From positions 943,501 through 1,007,500 of the forward strand of contig JBAMJR010000102.1 in assembly GCA_038501785.1 (NCBI GenBank): a DNA stretch of 64,000 nucleotides, given 5' to 3'. Source of the stretch: Myoxocephalus aenaeus. Lineage: Eukaryota; Chordata; Actinopteri; Perciformes; Cottidae. The notes below the pieces were generated by a model. The model searched no databases. It was given only the letters and a program-made list of their open reading frames with translations, and was not told where the DNA came from. Position numbers and translations under genes: made by a program. Shown piece after piece: positions 34,083-48,752 of the stretch (within the stretch, counting starts at the first letter, position 1; every line of letters begins with the position of its first letter).

Positions 34083-34620
34083 TACACTACCGTTCAAAAG
34101 TTTGGGGTCACCCAGACACATTTTCAGTTTCTTCGCAATTTCCGGCATGGAATAGCCTTCATTTCTAAGAATAAGAACAGACTGGCGAGTTTCACATGAA
34201 AGTTCTCTTTTTCTGGCCATTTTGAGAGAATAATGGAACCCACAGATGTGATGCTCCAGATACTCAACTAGCTCAAAGGAAGGCCAGTTTTATAGCTCCT
34301 CTAACCAGCATAACTGTTTAAGATGTGCTAACATAATTGCAAAAGAGTTTAAGGGTTTTCTAATCATCCATTAGTCTTCTCTGTGATGAGCAAACACAAT
34401 GTACCATTAGAACACTGAGTGATAGTTGCTAGAAATGGGTCTCTATACACCTATGTAGATATTTCATTAAAAACCAGACGTTTCCACCTAGAATAGTCAT
34501 TTACCACATTAACAATGTATAGTGTATTTATGATTTAATTTAATGTTATCTTCATTGAAAGAAAAAAAAGTGCTTTTCTTTGAAAAAATAAGGAAATTTC
34601 TAAGTGACCTCAAACTTTTG
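34083..34620 (-). mobile_element. internally deleted Tc1/mariner-type element
   Basis: The left end TACACTACCGTTCAAAAGTT, then TGGGGTCACCC, is a typical fish Tc1-like terminal inverted repeat. The right end AAGTGACCTCAAACTTTTG is its inverse, but its outermost bases have been replaced by a GT repeat. On the minus strand an ATG at 34220 opens the transposase N-terminus (MARKRELS, RQSVLILRNEGYSMPEIAKK, a paired-like helix-turn-helix). After about 35 codons it runs straight into the left inverted repeat. So the 5' flank and start are kept, while nearly all of the catalytic region is deleted. Not active. Confidence 0.85.
34120..34220 (-). pseudogene. Tc1-type transposase N-terminal fragment
   Basis: About 34 codons of transposase helix-turn-helix sequence remain, then the frame passes into terminal-repeat DNA (GDPKLLNGS is translated inverted repeat). 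The DDE catalytic domain is missing. Confidence 0.8.
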
Positions 34621-36540
<1,920 letters not shown>

Positions 36541-36541
36541 C

Positions 36542-39266
36542 TTTATTTTGAAAACCAGAGTAAGCGGGGGAAAGAAACCCAACAGTGATATCTTAAAACT
36601 GTCTGCCAGCCAGGGAACTCGCCTCAGAACTCCCCACAAGAAAAAGAAAACCCTGATGATTGTCAGATATTTTTTGCAATATTTCTGCATATTCTGTTAA
36701 AAACTTGGAAAGAAAAGAAGAAAACAAAGTGTTGGCTCTTTCATTGACCTCGACCTGCTACCTTTAACATACATCCTTGTACATTCAAGTCGAGGTGTGG
36801 AAAACAACACTCTGCTCAACGTGGCTTCAGCTGTGAATCCAGTTTTAAATATTTTACAATTATAACGATCTAAAAACGCTTCTTTTTTTTTTCTGAAGCA
36901 GGAACTTAAGATATTAAAATGAGCCTTTGAGTATTTAAGATGGAAAAACATTGTTGGAATTTGTATTTATCTGGAACAAATTACCCACATTTTGTGTTGG
37001 TTTCTTTCTGATTATCACAAATCGAACTTTAACCCTGGTCAATTTATAACAAATTTAATTTTGAGTTGGTTTCATTTAAAAAGGGCCATTTTAATTGACA
37101 GCAACTCAATACAGTCTGTGAAACTGGTCAAATGCACACATGAAAGAAAAAAGGAAACATGTCAAGCGTTATGCAATGAGCTCAAACAACAAAGATTTAG
37201 CTTCTCAAACTACCAGAAAAAAAAATGCATTACAATGCCATATTTCTGAGAGCTGGGTTTCTCCAGAGTGTAACTCAAATGTTGTTTTTCTAAAATCTGT
37301 CACTCCTTTAACATTTAGATTCTACCAAAAAAATATCTTAATTTGCAAATGAGCTGTTAGCTTAGCGAGCTACACCTCCCACTCAGCTGCAGCTAAATGA
37401 TGACTGTTCAAAACGCTCCGATGTTATACAGGGGCGGGTGTGCAAAACACAACAAAAACATGAACTGTCAATATAAAAAAATAGCTTTTATCAAATGCCT
37501 TACCGCAAACATTTGCCATTTCACTACACTCTCACAATCTTCACATATCAGGTGTAAACAATAACAGCTCAGTTGTCTTAACCTCTGATGAAATTACATT
37601 ATTTCTATGCAAGAACCATAATCACGAAACAAAACCCCAAATACAACTAATTATAATTGTTCTGACCCCTTCATGTTGTTACAAACAGAAACCTGTGACT
37701 GACATTTTGAAAGCTGAACCACATCCAGGTGGAAGTATTAACCAGAAGAAAACCCCTGACCGCAAAACCTTAACAATACCATTATTTATTGTGTTTGTAA
37801 GCAGTCAGCTGAAAACAAGATGATGAAAATATATAATTTCAAACGAAACATATCTGAGCTCTACACCCTCAGGAGTAAGACTATTATTTATGAAGGTTTA
37901 TTTGTCTATGGTTGATGTTTTACAGATTTGTCCTGAGCTGGGTGACCACTGAATTTAACAAGCTGATAAAAATAGTGTTCAAATTTAGACGACGATGGAA
38001 TGTATCATTTTTCAGTGGCAGCATGAACTACTCAAATTAACTATATGAAATTAACATTTTGTATAGGTTGCAAATTGCATGATGTTTTTAAACTGTCAGC
38101 TTATTCAAGGCTCACTGTGGAAGTCAATAATGAACTAATTAAAGTAATGCTGATTGGGGGAAAAAATATTTAAGTTTACATACAGGTCAGGCTTGCTTCA
38201 GCGTTTGACGTTTCCATTGTTTGGTTCCACTTTGAATCAGCAGGGGGCAGCGAAGAGCAAGTATGTCTGCTCTTCAAAACACCAATATATGTGGCAGAGA
38301 AATATCAACATTTCAAAATGTCAAGGTGTCACTTTAAAGTTGAGTCCTTTTAAACTGGTGATCAGTATAACAGAAACACAACTGAACTCATTCCTGCTTT
38401 TACATCTGAACCTGAAACAATAACAGCAGGCAGGGTTAGCGCGTTAGAATCAGTACAGTTTAAAACAAAAAAAACACTTTATAATTTTCAGTGGCTCTTG
38501 AAAAGAGAGGTTTATAAATGTAGGATGTGATTCTCTGGTAATCGCCGCCACAAATGAAGAATTTAAAGATCACTGCACAAATGGCCAAATCTTCATGTAG
38601 TAATAACTTTGAATGAATTTGTTTAATATTCTCTAATATCAACCCTGAAACTTAATTTCTAGAGAGCACAAGTTTGTTACTCTCAAAAGATTCAGTCTGA
38701 ATCCTGCTGTCTGTAGACAATAATGCTACGTTCACACCAGTGAATGCTGCACGTAGTATTACTCTCTGATTTTACTGTAAAAGCAGAAAGCTCTCTCTCT
38801 AAAACACTATTTTCTGCACTTTTCTTTAAATTTTGTTCAGATGTGTTGAGTTCAACTAGTTTCCATTCATTCCTGAAATAAAGTGGGTGAGATGCATGAG
38901 TAGCCACTGACAAAGTGAAGCATTAATCATCATGTTGATTAAAGTGATCCATAACTCTCTCCTCAGGTGTCATTCTGAATGGAACCAACATCATAATCTA
39001 ACCATGTACCAAAAAAAAAAAAAAAAAAGTGAGTAAACCGAAGTATTAAAATGCAAGTGAATAAATCATGCATTGCGGGATTTGGCAGGAATTTATGAAA
39101 GGAAAACGTTTCATTACAGCATCCCGATAAGGATTTCAATGCCAAGGCTACTGTCATCTTAAAGACAAACAAAAAAGATTAGGTGACATGAGAGGTAAAG
39201 CACCATCACCTCCACCTCTTCAACCCTCCTTCAATACTTGTTCAGTCAACAGGCTCCTCCCATGAT

Positions 39267-39352
<86 letters not shown>

Positions 39353-39488
39353 GCTGATCCGACCACAGCCTTACAAATTATCTCCAGTTCAGATCTTGGC
39401 ATGCCAACAGGCAGGCGAGAGACAAACATGGCCGTTATGTATTGTGTCTCTGTGTTGCTATGTTAATACACTGAGGGGTCAACAGACT
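36542..39488 (-). other. dnajc14: probable long 3' UTR of dnajc14
   Basis: No coding exons are seen between the dnajc14 stop codon and a minus-strand AATAAA at 36542-36547 (TTTATT on plus). Other AATAAA hexamers on the minus strand, near 37790 and 37910, could be used instead, so the UTR length is a guess. The stretch contains a poly-A run (plus strand, about 39010-39028) and the TC tract listed next. Confidence 0.4.
39271..39350. repeat. (TC)40 microsatellite in likely dnajc14 3' UTR
   Basis: An uninterrupted 80-bp TC run on the plus strand, 139 bp downstream of the dnajc14 stop codon. If transcribed with the gene, the mRNA carries a (GA)40 tract. Confidence 0.95.
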
Positions 39489-42400
39489 TCACCTCTGGAA
39501 GGGTTTGCGGACCTTCTTCCTCCTTCTGGGGGGTTTGCCACTTTCTGCCCACGTCTCGCTGGACTCTGGCCGCGGAACCCCTGGATTGTAGAAACCTGTC
39601 TGGCTCGGGGGAGGGGAGAAGGGGGGCGGTCCAGCTCCAGGTCCAGGTCCAGCTCCAGCTCCAGCTCCAGGTGGGTGAGGGGTCGGACCTGATGGGAAGA
39701 AGCCCCCATTGGCCGCCATGTCGTTAGGAGGTCCTCCCTTGAAGATGCGGTTGAAGAAGTCTTGCAAGTCTGCAGGGTTGGTCGGACTAGCGGCGTGCTC
39801 TGAGGGCGTCCTGGAAGTCAAAGGTGGAAAGTACAGAGATCTTTTGTGCTGGAGCCTCGAGTGAAATCATGATCTTCTCATAGATAGTCATATGGCAACA
39901 GCATATGAGCAGAGTACATTCTGGCCAAATGTAAAACGGAAGGATATTCTATTGGAACATAAAGTGCATTCAAAATGGCAGTAGTATAGGTTTCTTTTTC
40001 ACAACAGTGCTCGACACAAGGGGAAGCCACTCCTGCACCACACACACACACACTAGGATTCTATATAATGCATTGATCACAGTGGGCAGGAACACTAATG
40101 AGAAAAAATGTAGTTATTATAATTACAGTCTTTAACATTATGCCCATTTCCAGGTCCATAACTGGATGTTGGGTTTCTACCAGAACAGGTCTTCTTCTTA
40201 CTGGTTTTAACAAACAACATCACATTACTGCACTTCTGGCCTCTCTCCACTGGCTCCCGGTTGGTTTGAGAATTTATTTTAAGATTTTATTGATCACTTT
40301 TAAGGCCCGCCTGGGCTACATCATTGAAATGTTAGCCCCATATGAGCCAACAGCAGCCGCAGATCCAAAGTCGAGGCTTAAATCAAAGGGTGACCGTGCT
40401 TTTGCCATCAGGGCCCCTCGACTTTGGAACGACCTACCGGAGGAGATAAGGCTTGCAGAATCAATAACTCAATAACAATAAGTGATGTCGTTCTTTTATT
40501 TCATCCTATGCAGTTCTTTTGTTCCCCTGTTTGTTTGTTTATTTTATTTATTTATTTGTTTGTTTGTTTTCTATTCCATTTGCTCTTTTTGGTTATTTGT
40601 TTGGTTTTGTTGTATTCATTGCCTTTATGGTAGTGATGATTTTTTTTGTTTACCAGTATTGACGTTATGTATGACTATGCTTTGCTTCTCTGTAAACTTT
40701 GTTTTTAGAGGTGCTATATAAATAAAGTTCTTATTATTACATGTTGTAATGTTAAAAAAAACTAATTATTTTTCTCATACTCTGTCTAAATGAACATACG
40801 TATATTAATCCTCTGTCTGAGAAGCGCTCTGTTAAAGTCCGCTCCCAAAAGAGCCCAGACTGCTCTCATTCATGCAGTTCAGGGTGTTACGTCTCTGCAC
40901 CATCATTGCAGCTAGGAAATAACTGTAAGCTGCACTGACTGTCTGTATATAAGTCCTACAGCTCATTTAAAAAGGCTCAGTTTCTGAATGCAGGCGATGT
41001 TCGTTTCTCCGTGGATTGAGCGTTTTGATTTATCACCGATACAAAAACATACAAACATACACGTGTCTCACTAGAAGGGACGTACCTGTGTCGTGTGGAG
41101 TTGCTGTTGTTTTTTGAACCAAAAGAGATGTGATAGGGCACTCGGTGCGTGTCAGGAGAAATGCCTATTCGCTGGCAACCGGCCCACTCTGAAACATGAC
41201 AACATCTCACATGACCGACAGGAAAAAGTGCATCTAGGAAATACTATGAACCTGTGCTTTAAGCTTTTCTTTACAGGGTTACTTCACCCACAAAATTACC
41301 TTGTTTACATCAATTACTCACCCTGGGTTACCTTGAATTCTTAAACAATAGTTTTTCTCAAGTGCCTCCACAGTGAACAAAAAAATCAAAAAACAGAAAA
41401 AAAAAGTCGTGATGAATTGACGTCAATGACCGATGCTTTCAAACTCTCACACAACTCGTGCGGCCAAGTCTCCTTTATCGAATCGTATGCACGCACGCAT
41501 TGACATTAAAACCTTGCTACTATCAGAAGGCTTGTGACTCATGCAGACTCACACGAACAAATAGAGTGAGCGTGTTTGTGACGAAGTGTTTTAAATAGTA
41601 TGATTTTAGCAAAGATGCATGCGTTTGGCAAGTAATAAGTATACAACAGAAAGTCTCTACATCTTCCGCCGAAAACAAAAAACACATCTTTTTCGACTAT
41701 ACTTTGAATAAGGAAAGTAGCACTTTAGTAGCACTTACTTATAGTAGTTTGGCTTTCTTGATTTTTGTTGTTCTGAGTTTGTACTCATGGTTGAATGCAC
41801 TTATTGTAAGTCGCTTTGGATAAAAGCGTCAGCTAAATGAAATGTAATGTAACAACTGCAGAAATGAGTCTTCAATCATACTGCACGAGTTGTGTGATAG
41901 TTTGTAAAGGGATGTTTAGTGTCGTATAGTTTTGCTGTTTAGCGTGGCCCCCAGTTACTTCAATACCTCAAGACTTTCCAGATCTAAAAAAAATAAAAAT
42001 AAATCTTCATTCGCTGTGGAGAAATGGGAAAAAATTAAGTTTTCTTTAAGAATTCAAGGTAACACAAGGTCCTTTTGTGGGTAAAGTATTCCTTTAACCT
42101 GCAAATACAAGCACTGAAATGGGTTGCTGATCATATATATGAGTTCATGCAAACTACAGAATGTATTACAGTTTAGTTACTGATGAGGGGAGCAGATCAA
42201 TCTTCGTGCTCACCTGTAATATCAAACACCTTGCCATCCATACAGGCAAAGTACGTGATACGTAGGCCCAACATGCTGGACTCTGCCCACAGGTCGCCCT
42301 CCTCAGCACTATGGCAACAGTTGCACTCTGCACAGAACCGGGCCTCTGCAGGCTCACGATCCATCTCGAACCGCCTGAAAGGACACAGGTAATGAAGGAA

Positions 42401-44516
42401 ACAGTTTACGGCATAAGACACGATTTAGTTGTGTGTATTGCAGAATGTTTAAATTCAGTCTGAGGAAATACTTTGACTAATTAAGTTGATGAGCGACATA
42501 CTTGTGTTTGCCTTCACACTTGGTACACATCATGGTGTTCATGGCTTCCTTCAGGTCATCCTGCAGTTTAGTGAGAAACTCATTCATGGACTTTGAGAGC
42601 TCGGTCGCTGCCATACGCTTCCTGTGTGGGAACGAAACAGACAAGTTTGTGACACATAAAACATCACAAGGCCGTAAGAGTCAAACTCACTCTACATCAG
42701 ATTTCAGAAGAAAACACTGTACATCTTAAAGCAGTAGACCAAGGATAGTTCCAGTTAATCTCTATTGACTATCGCTATTTTACACATGTTGAAATTGTAG
42801 GAAACTTGAATTGGGTACAAATGATGCAGGGACAGAGTCCACTGTGGAGCTCATGTGGTTAACAAAAGGAGGATGAAAAAAATAAGAACTTTGAATATTT
42901 ATTATTACCAAACTGGTGATACAACTTTCAAACTGCAGAAAAAAACGAATTATTAGGTATCAATGTAACTGGAAAAACTGATTTTAAAAACGACTAAATA
43001 AATGTTTTTGAGGACATTTGTTTTTTGTATTTATATGTCCCGCTTTTTCTGTGTACTCACAACTCGTACTCTCGTCGTGTCTCTGGGTTACTGACGATAT
43101 CCCAGGCAGCCCTCAGTACTTTGAACGCCTCTCCAGCTCGTGGGTGTTTATTCTTGTCTGGATGGACCTGAAGAAGAAAGAACAGAGGAAAAGGCTGTAT
43201 GAGCAAAGGAGAGAAAGCCTCCGATACATTCGTCAGTCATTAATTCAGGCATCCAATAGTTGTATTTTTCAGCTACAGTCACTTCACACACACACCTGGA
43301 CAGCCAGCTGTCTGTAGGCCTTCTTCAGTTCAGCCTCAGTGGCATGCACCTCCACACCGAGCACCGTAAAGGGGTCAAGCTCATCCTCTGGTACTTCAGC
43401 CAAGGCCAGCAGTCTCTCCAGCTCCTGGCCTGGCTGGCTTCTCCCTGCTCTGCCGGGTGAGTCAGGGCTGGACGGTGGAACACGGCCATGCCTCCTAAAC
43501 CTGCTTCGGACTCTCTCCAGCAGGGACACTACTCTCGTCCAAAACCGTGACTCCTGAAAAGCTGTCCAATAGCGTTTTGCCCTCTCTCCACCAAGACGAA
43601 CAGACGCTCTTTTTGCCCACTGAAAGCCAAGAATAACCAAAGCGCAGAAAAGTCTCAAACAAAATAAGGCAGCTGTTTTTACCCACTTTACTGACCGAAC
43701 AATTTTATCCACCAAGTCTGTTCCTGTGCCAGCAGTCCATTTCAGAAGCCGACTAGCGTCCGCCTTCAATCCTCCTACATCCGTGATCTTTACAAGGAGC
43801 CGCTGCCCAAAGTTGTATAGTTTCACCCCTCCCGTCTCCACACCAACTCCACAATTGTGAGTTAATGTGACAATAATCTCAATCATCATGTGGACGCAGG
43901 AGATGCACCAGAAGCTCAGGGACTCTGAGAGCATCTCCTTGAAAGCTAAGACGAGCTGGTTGCCTGTCCGCCTGCGGCCTCGGTTCTGCTGATGGTGGTG
44001 GTGGTTACGTCTGCGGGTCTGCTTGTGCCGCCCACCACTCGACATCACATTGCCTTTTGGAATAGAGGAGAATGCACTTTGACCGCTCTGCTCTGAAACT
44101 GATCCACTCAGCCTCAATTTGCATCTCCGTCCAGGCCCCATGTTCCTCCAACCGGACTCCCCGTTCATGTGCTGCTCCTTCGCAGCTTCATCCTCTTCTT
44201 GATCTATAACATGTGGGTTCTCATGATCTGCAGTGTCGTCATGCTCAAACCCATCTGAAGCCTCCTCAGTATCCTCTTTGGCCTCTGTAGATCCACAATA
44301 CTCTGCTTCAGCAACTCCAGAGTCTTGTTGAGGGGCTGGATTTGGGGTGTCCTGAGATTTGAGATAGGCTTCTTTTTCCTCCTGCTGACATTCATCATCA
44401 GTCTGTTTGGCCTCCCACTGATTAGACTCAGCTACTGAGGTGGAATCACCATCAGGGATCTCCTCATCAGCATCTGTAACGCCATCCATCTCCTTTTCAG
44501 CTGCTTCTCGCTCCAT
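39489..44516 (-). CDS. dnajc14: DnaJ homolog subfamily C member 14
   Basis: DNAJC14 is an ER membrane co-chaperone of HSP70 that helps export of membrane receptors. Coding exons on the minus strand: 44516-43296, 43167-43061, 42621-42502, 42374-42214, 41188-41086 and 39810-39489, all GT-AG. The total is 2034 nt, giving 677 aa (human 702). In order: an acidic, poorly conserved N-terminus (1-130), a basic histidine-rich segment near 165-185, hydrophobic segments near 200-225 and 285-300, then the J domain (DPFTVLGVEV... to HPDKN). The HPD motif is at 409-411, just after the exon 1/2 junction. The Jiv-type domain follows, with CXXC pairs (CTKC, CAEC), FEMDRE, WAESSMLGL and GCQRIGISPDTHRVPYHISFG. 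The tail ends RRRKKVRKPFQR, as in the human protein. Intron 5 holds two LINE 3' ends and is transcribed antisense to them. Confidence 0.97.
40120..40738 (+). mobile_element. L2-type LINE, 5'-truncated 3' end (dnajc14 intron 5)
   Basis: The plus strand encodes the conserved C-terminus of an L2-like reverse-transcriptase protein: HITALLASLHWLPV, FKILLITFKA, LAPYEP, SRLKSKGDRAFAI and APRLWNDLPEEIR. It ends with the typical GTGCTATATAAATAAAGTTC followed by a TTATTATTA tail. The open frame lacks everything upstream, so the copy was truncated when inserted. It lies antisense to dnajc14. Confidence 0.9.
41655..41852 (+). mobile_element. second LINE 3' end (L2/Maui-like) in dnajc14 intron 5
   Basis: A short frame reads LYIFRRKQKTHLFRLYFE followed by stop, the usual last residues of this LINE group. 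The 3' end shows GTAAGTCGCTTTGGATAAAA and GCGTCAGCTAAATGAAATGT, then AATGTAA repeats, a tail widely seen in fish genomes. It differs from the copy at 40.1-40.7 kb and so was a separate insertion. Confidence 0.8.
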
Positions 44517-46020
44517 GTTCCTTACAGCCGTTTGATTGAAGAGCTGTGAAATCGGAATCTCATGGAAGAAATTCTAGATCCATAATCGGTGGCAGAATTT
44601 TCCCCAGGCTCTCATAAAAAGGTGAGACTGGGGGCTCCTGAGCGTCACGCTCTGGTCCACCATATCAGCAGCCGCATCCAGGTGTCAAACGTTTTTTTAC
44701 ACACCTCGCATCATGCATCCGGTCGTTACCTGGAAATCAACATGTAAAATTAATTGTGAATAAGCAGAAATAAATGAGGAAACACTTCTATCAGTCTTCA
44801 TTCATATTACAATAAAAATGTTTACATCTTCCACAAACTGAAATGAAGGGGCTGCCCTAAGATGATAGAAATATATCAACCATCAGAAGCTTTGCTGTAT
44901 TGCTAAATCTATGGTAGCTAATACTTTAACATTTCTGGGTGTGTATTGTTGATACTGGACGTCCAATCGTCGCAATTTTATAACCGACACTGACATTTAT
45001 TGTTGATTGTTTCTCAATTGAATATTCAAGAAAATATACTGTATTACAGTGCATATGAAACTAGCAAGATAATGAAAGATGAAACGGTTAGCTGATTGGT
45101 GGATAAACAGAAAAAGAACTACCAAAAACAGATTCTAAATTCAAATTTACTTATCAAACATCCACTGGTTCCAGCCTCTAATAATAATAATAATAATAAT
45201 AATATCAGGATTTGCTGCTTTTCTCAGTTGTATGTAATTGTAAACTGAATATATTTGGTCAAACAAGACATGTGACAGCAACAAATATATATAAAGTCAT
45301 AGACTAAACACTTGATTAAACAATTGACAAATCGAAAATATTAGTTTTACCTTCCACCTGCTGCTACCAGTACTATGATGAGGCGATACATTGAAGTTAG
45401 CCCAGAGTTCACTGTAACTACACGCTTCTGAAGAAGCTTTTCCTGAATAAATAATCAACTAAGCACGAATGAGTCGTGTCATTAATTAATGATTAACATA
45501 ATAAACATGTGATGGAACTGCATGACCTTGTCCGTCCAGTCGTTGTAGAGGAAACGTAAAATTAGACACTTGCTTCAACACGAGCGCGTGTACCACAGTG
45601 CACGAGACATTACGTTCAGCTAGCCAGAGGACCGCGGTGCCTTCAGGAACTAGCTAGCAAGCTGAATTAACGTTTCACATTTCAGAACCGATGAAAAACG
45701 AGACGAGCAGACTTTACAAAGCGGTGAATCGACTAACTTAACTGACTGGATTGATATAAATGTAACTCTGACAGAACTACCAGTTGTTTTCAAGGCGGCT
45801 AATGTTAGCAGACAGACAGGGAGTTAGCGTGAAGCAGCAGGATGACGGACAGGCGCTATAATTAGCTCTCTTCTGGCTAGATAACATGACAACATCTCGA
45901 CTGAATAAGGTATCAAACGAAGATTAAACGACAGCACAGCTGCACACTGTTCACGTCTTTAGCTAGCAGACAGTAAGCCGAGCAGTTAACTGTTAGCTAA
46001 TACCAGCAGCGAGCTGGACT
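44517..46020 (-). other. dnajc14: dnajc14 5' untranslated region, introns and promoter
   Basis: No coding exon is seen. The stretch must contain the dnajc14 5' UTR and promoter. A family A repeat (minus orientation, about 45060-45350) with a TAA trinucleotide tract lies within it. CpG-rich patches near 45580-45640 are candidates for the first exon, but no site can be fixed. Confidence 0.4.
45060..45350 (-). repeat. dispersed teleost repeat, family A copy 3, with (TAA)n
   Basis: Read on the minus strand it shows ATATTCAGTTTACAATTACA, AGAAAAGCAGCAAATCCTGA and GGCTGGAACCAGTGGATGTTT, in the order known from the teleost repeat also seen at 29605-29880. A TAATAATAA tract at 45179-45203 has expanded inside it. 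Confidence 0.55.
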
Positions 46021-46492
46021 AGCTAATATCCCCTTCCTGTGGGGTTTGACGAGCAAGCTAAGGCATGTTTTGGACACCGGACCGCACCATCAAGAAGGCA
46101 AATTACTTGCATTTTGCATTCAAACTAACTAAATGTCGTATATACCTCTTAGATAACTGTGTAACCTTGTTTGTTAACAGACAGCCAGTGCCCGTGTTGT
46201 TTTTTTTAGCCACTTCTTCTTCTCCTGCTCCTTTTCCTACTTTCTTCCAGTTTCTTCTTCCTCCTCCTCCCCCTGCTTCTTCTTCGTGGTTTTTAGACTG
46301 TCGCCACACAACTCAGAAAACCTCTACTGCCGCCTATTGATTTCTTGGTAATGCTGATAATAAAGAATCAACCTTGCCATCTAAAAACACAGATTTTCCT
46401 CTACAAATCTAGTATTGTAGGTCTTATTTCACTATACCCATTCTGCTAAATCAGATATACAGTTTAAAACAGCCCTCATCCTTTTATAAATG

Positions 46493-46574
<82 letters not shown>

Positions 46575-47940
46575 TTGGTCCTGGTCCCTTATCATTTCAA
46601 TTTAAGTGCACTCTTAGTTCTACAAAATGTATGTGAATTTCATCTAAGACAATAGTGTGCTTCCAACTGGTAGAGGAAGGCCTTGTATTGATATGATAAG
46701 GCCCCCAAGGTGCATGGTTAGGACCTTTCTAAATTGTTGTAAAATCACTTGCTTGCTGAAGTTTTCAAACCCTTATGATTGGGGAAAAGTAATTACTACG
46801 ACATCATGCCTTGACTGCCTTATATAGGCAGGTGAGCCTCAGCAAATATTGATGTCCACATCAACTGGAACTCTACAGTGAGGCTTTTACCAAATAAAAT
46901 AACGTATCAAACATTACACCAATTTTAGTTTCTCTCCGATGTCCCTGTCAATTATAGAATTGATTGGGAATAGTTTGGATGTACATACTTGCTCAACTCG
47001 ATGCATCTTCTTTAAGGCAAAGATAACAGTATTTTTTCCAGTTTGTGTATTTTACTTCCCACTCAGCCTAACCTTATCCTGCAAACTAAATCCTGACATG
47101 AATCATTAAGCCAAAAATTATTTGGCAAATAGACAAAAACCCAATACGTAAAGTATGTAAAGCCAGAGATCCTAAAAGACAGAGATCTCAATTAAAATAT
47201 GGTCTATGTGTATGCTTAAGATGGAGGCTTTTACTGTTGTTTTTATCTCAAAACCTGGTAACCCTCAAACTGCAAGTGAAGAGTAGATGCACAATAAATG
47301 TCATATATGTGCAGTCACTCTGTGTGTGGTGTGGCATCTTAGGCAAATAGTATGATTATAAAAAAGAAGAGTAAAGACCCCTGGGTTGTACATCCATGAG
47401 AATATAATGTAGCAAATATAAGAATTAAAGGTGCACTGAGCAGTAAATGATGTCCTTCAGGAATGATCAGTGCAGTTTAGGGGGCAAATAAAATGTGAAT
47501 TGGTAATAGTAAGTGAAAGCAGTGTGTTTTTGCACATGCTGATCCTGCATGGCAGAAAGTTAGCGATATTCAACCACACATAAGGTGAACTGATATTTTT
47601 TAAGATTTTATAAACAATTTGTTGGTGAATTTGCAATTTAAATTCGCAAAGAACAACCATTAAAAAAACACCATAGTAAAAAGTAACGACTGCGTTTCAC
47701 CTGAACTCTCAGAATAGTTTACGACCAAAGCAAATCATTAAAACCCCACATCTGTCATCGGTCTCTAAATAATATAAAGTGTTGCTGACTCTGACTGCTT
47801 ATTTAGGGCTCTTTCTCGCGGCGAAACTCTGGGAACCCCCTTCAGCTTCTGCATAAAAGACAAATCCTGAAGACGCAGAGGGTTAATTCCAAGCCCCCAC
47901 CACTACCACCCACATCTCCAATTTGAAAGCCGCCTCTCTA
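46021..47940. other. region between divergent dnajc14 and nab2
   Basis: No exons are recognised. A pyrimidine-rich stretch lies at about 46200-46290 and a TA microsatellite at 46496-46571. The right end approaches the nab2 5' exon. Confidence 0.45.
46496..46571. repeat. (TA)n microsatellite
   Basis: A pure TA run of about 76 bp. Confidence 0.95.
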
Positions 47941-48450
47941 CCGGGAGAGGAAGGCTCTTTTTCGGTCAGATGGCGTGCTGCAGTCCGCCCCCGTCATTCT
48001 GCAGCCCACACAGACAGGGCAGCCAACAGCCAATACGCTGCGCCGGAGGAGGACTTCTGCCAGTGATTTCAGACGAGGTACGATACGCAAAGGGGATTTA
48101 CTACGCCAATCTGAGCCGGGGAAGCTTTGGGCGATAGGTAACTGGGTAAGAAACGAATAGGATAAAAAAAAACTGCGATGTGTGTTTGAGGAGGGTGTTT
48201 TCTGCGAACATCTGGCTCAGGAATATTGCCACTAGTCGATGTTTTTCTCTGAGCTGGAGCCGAGAATCCAAGTGTTTCTACTTTCGTGTAATTTAAATGT
48301 AACGTGCTTTTGTCTCATCGATCAGCGGACATTATTTTTGTATTTCTTTACCAGTTTCACTCCGGGAGGAACGACCTGTGACATTGGTGATTGGGAGGGA
48401 TATCTTTCCGTAAAACCACTCTCTGCACATCCGTCTACTTGACCTGAAAA
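47940..48450 (+). promoter_or_regulatory. nab2: probable 5' untranslated exon(s) and promoter of nab2
   Basis: GC content rises from about 47940. A plausible untranslated exon ends ACGAG/GTACGATACG near 48076, and a second donor-like AAAAG/GTAAGAG lies near 48452. The coding exon follows an acceptor upstream of 48753. The choice among these exons needs cDNA. Confidence 0.35.
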
Positions 48451-48752
48451 AAGGTAAGAGATGTTTATATGTTCTCAAACATCAGTCATACGAGATCTTA
48501 AATAAAAAACTTTTTTGAAAATAGTTTGAAAATGTGAAAATAGTTTGGAGAAACTATTCTGCTCCAATGCATGCATTCACTTCCTGTATTCATTTATTTG
48601 TATGACTGCTTCATCAAGATAACATACTTTGGTACACAGGTGCAGTCCAGATGGCAAAATATGTATCTAAATAAATAACTTGTACAAGATGTCTCTACCT
48701 GCAGGCTCATGTCTTTACTTTCTCCTGCCTAAACTTTCCAGAGCTGTGTGCC

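Noticed and set aside
34038..34220. 60-codon minus-strand frame as an independent small gene
   Set aside because: The first half is a transposase fragment and the second half is translated terminal inverted repeat.
39220..39429. Arginine/glutamate repeat open frame on the minus strand
   Set aside because: It arises from the TC microsatellite in the dnajc14 3' UTR.
39396..39692. Plus-strand open frame of 98 codons over the dnajc14 last exon
   Set aside because: It is the antisense shadow of the dnajc14 C-terminal coding exon.
40098..40475. 125-codon open frame considered as a host gene
   Set aside because: Its sequence is the conserved C-terminus of an L2-type LINE protein and it ends with the LINE's 3' tail.
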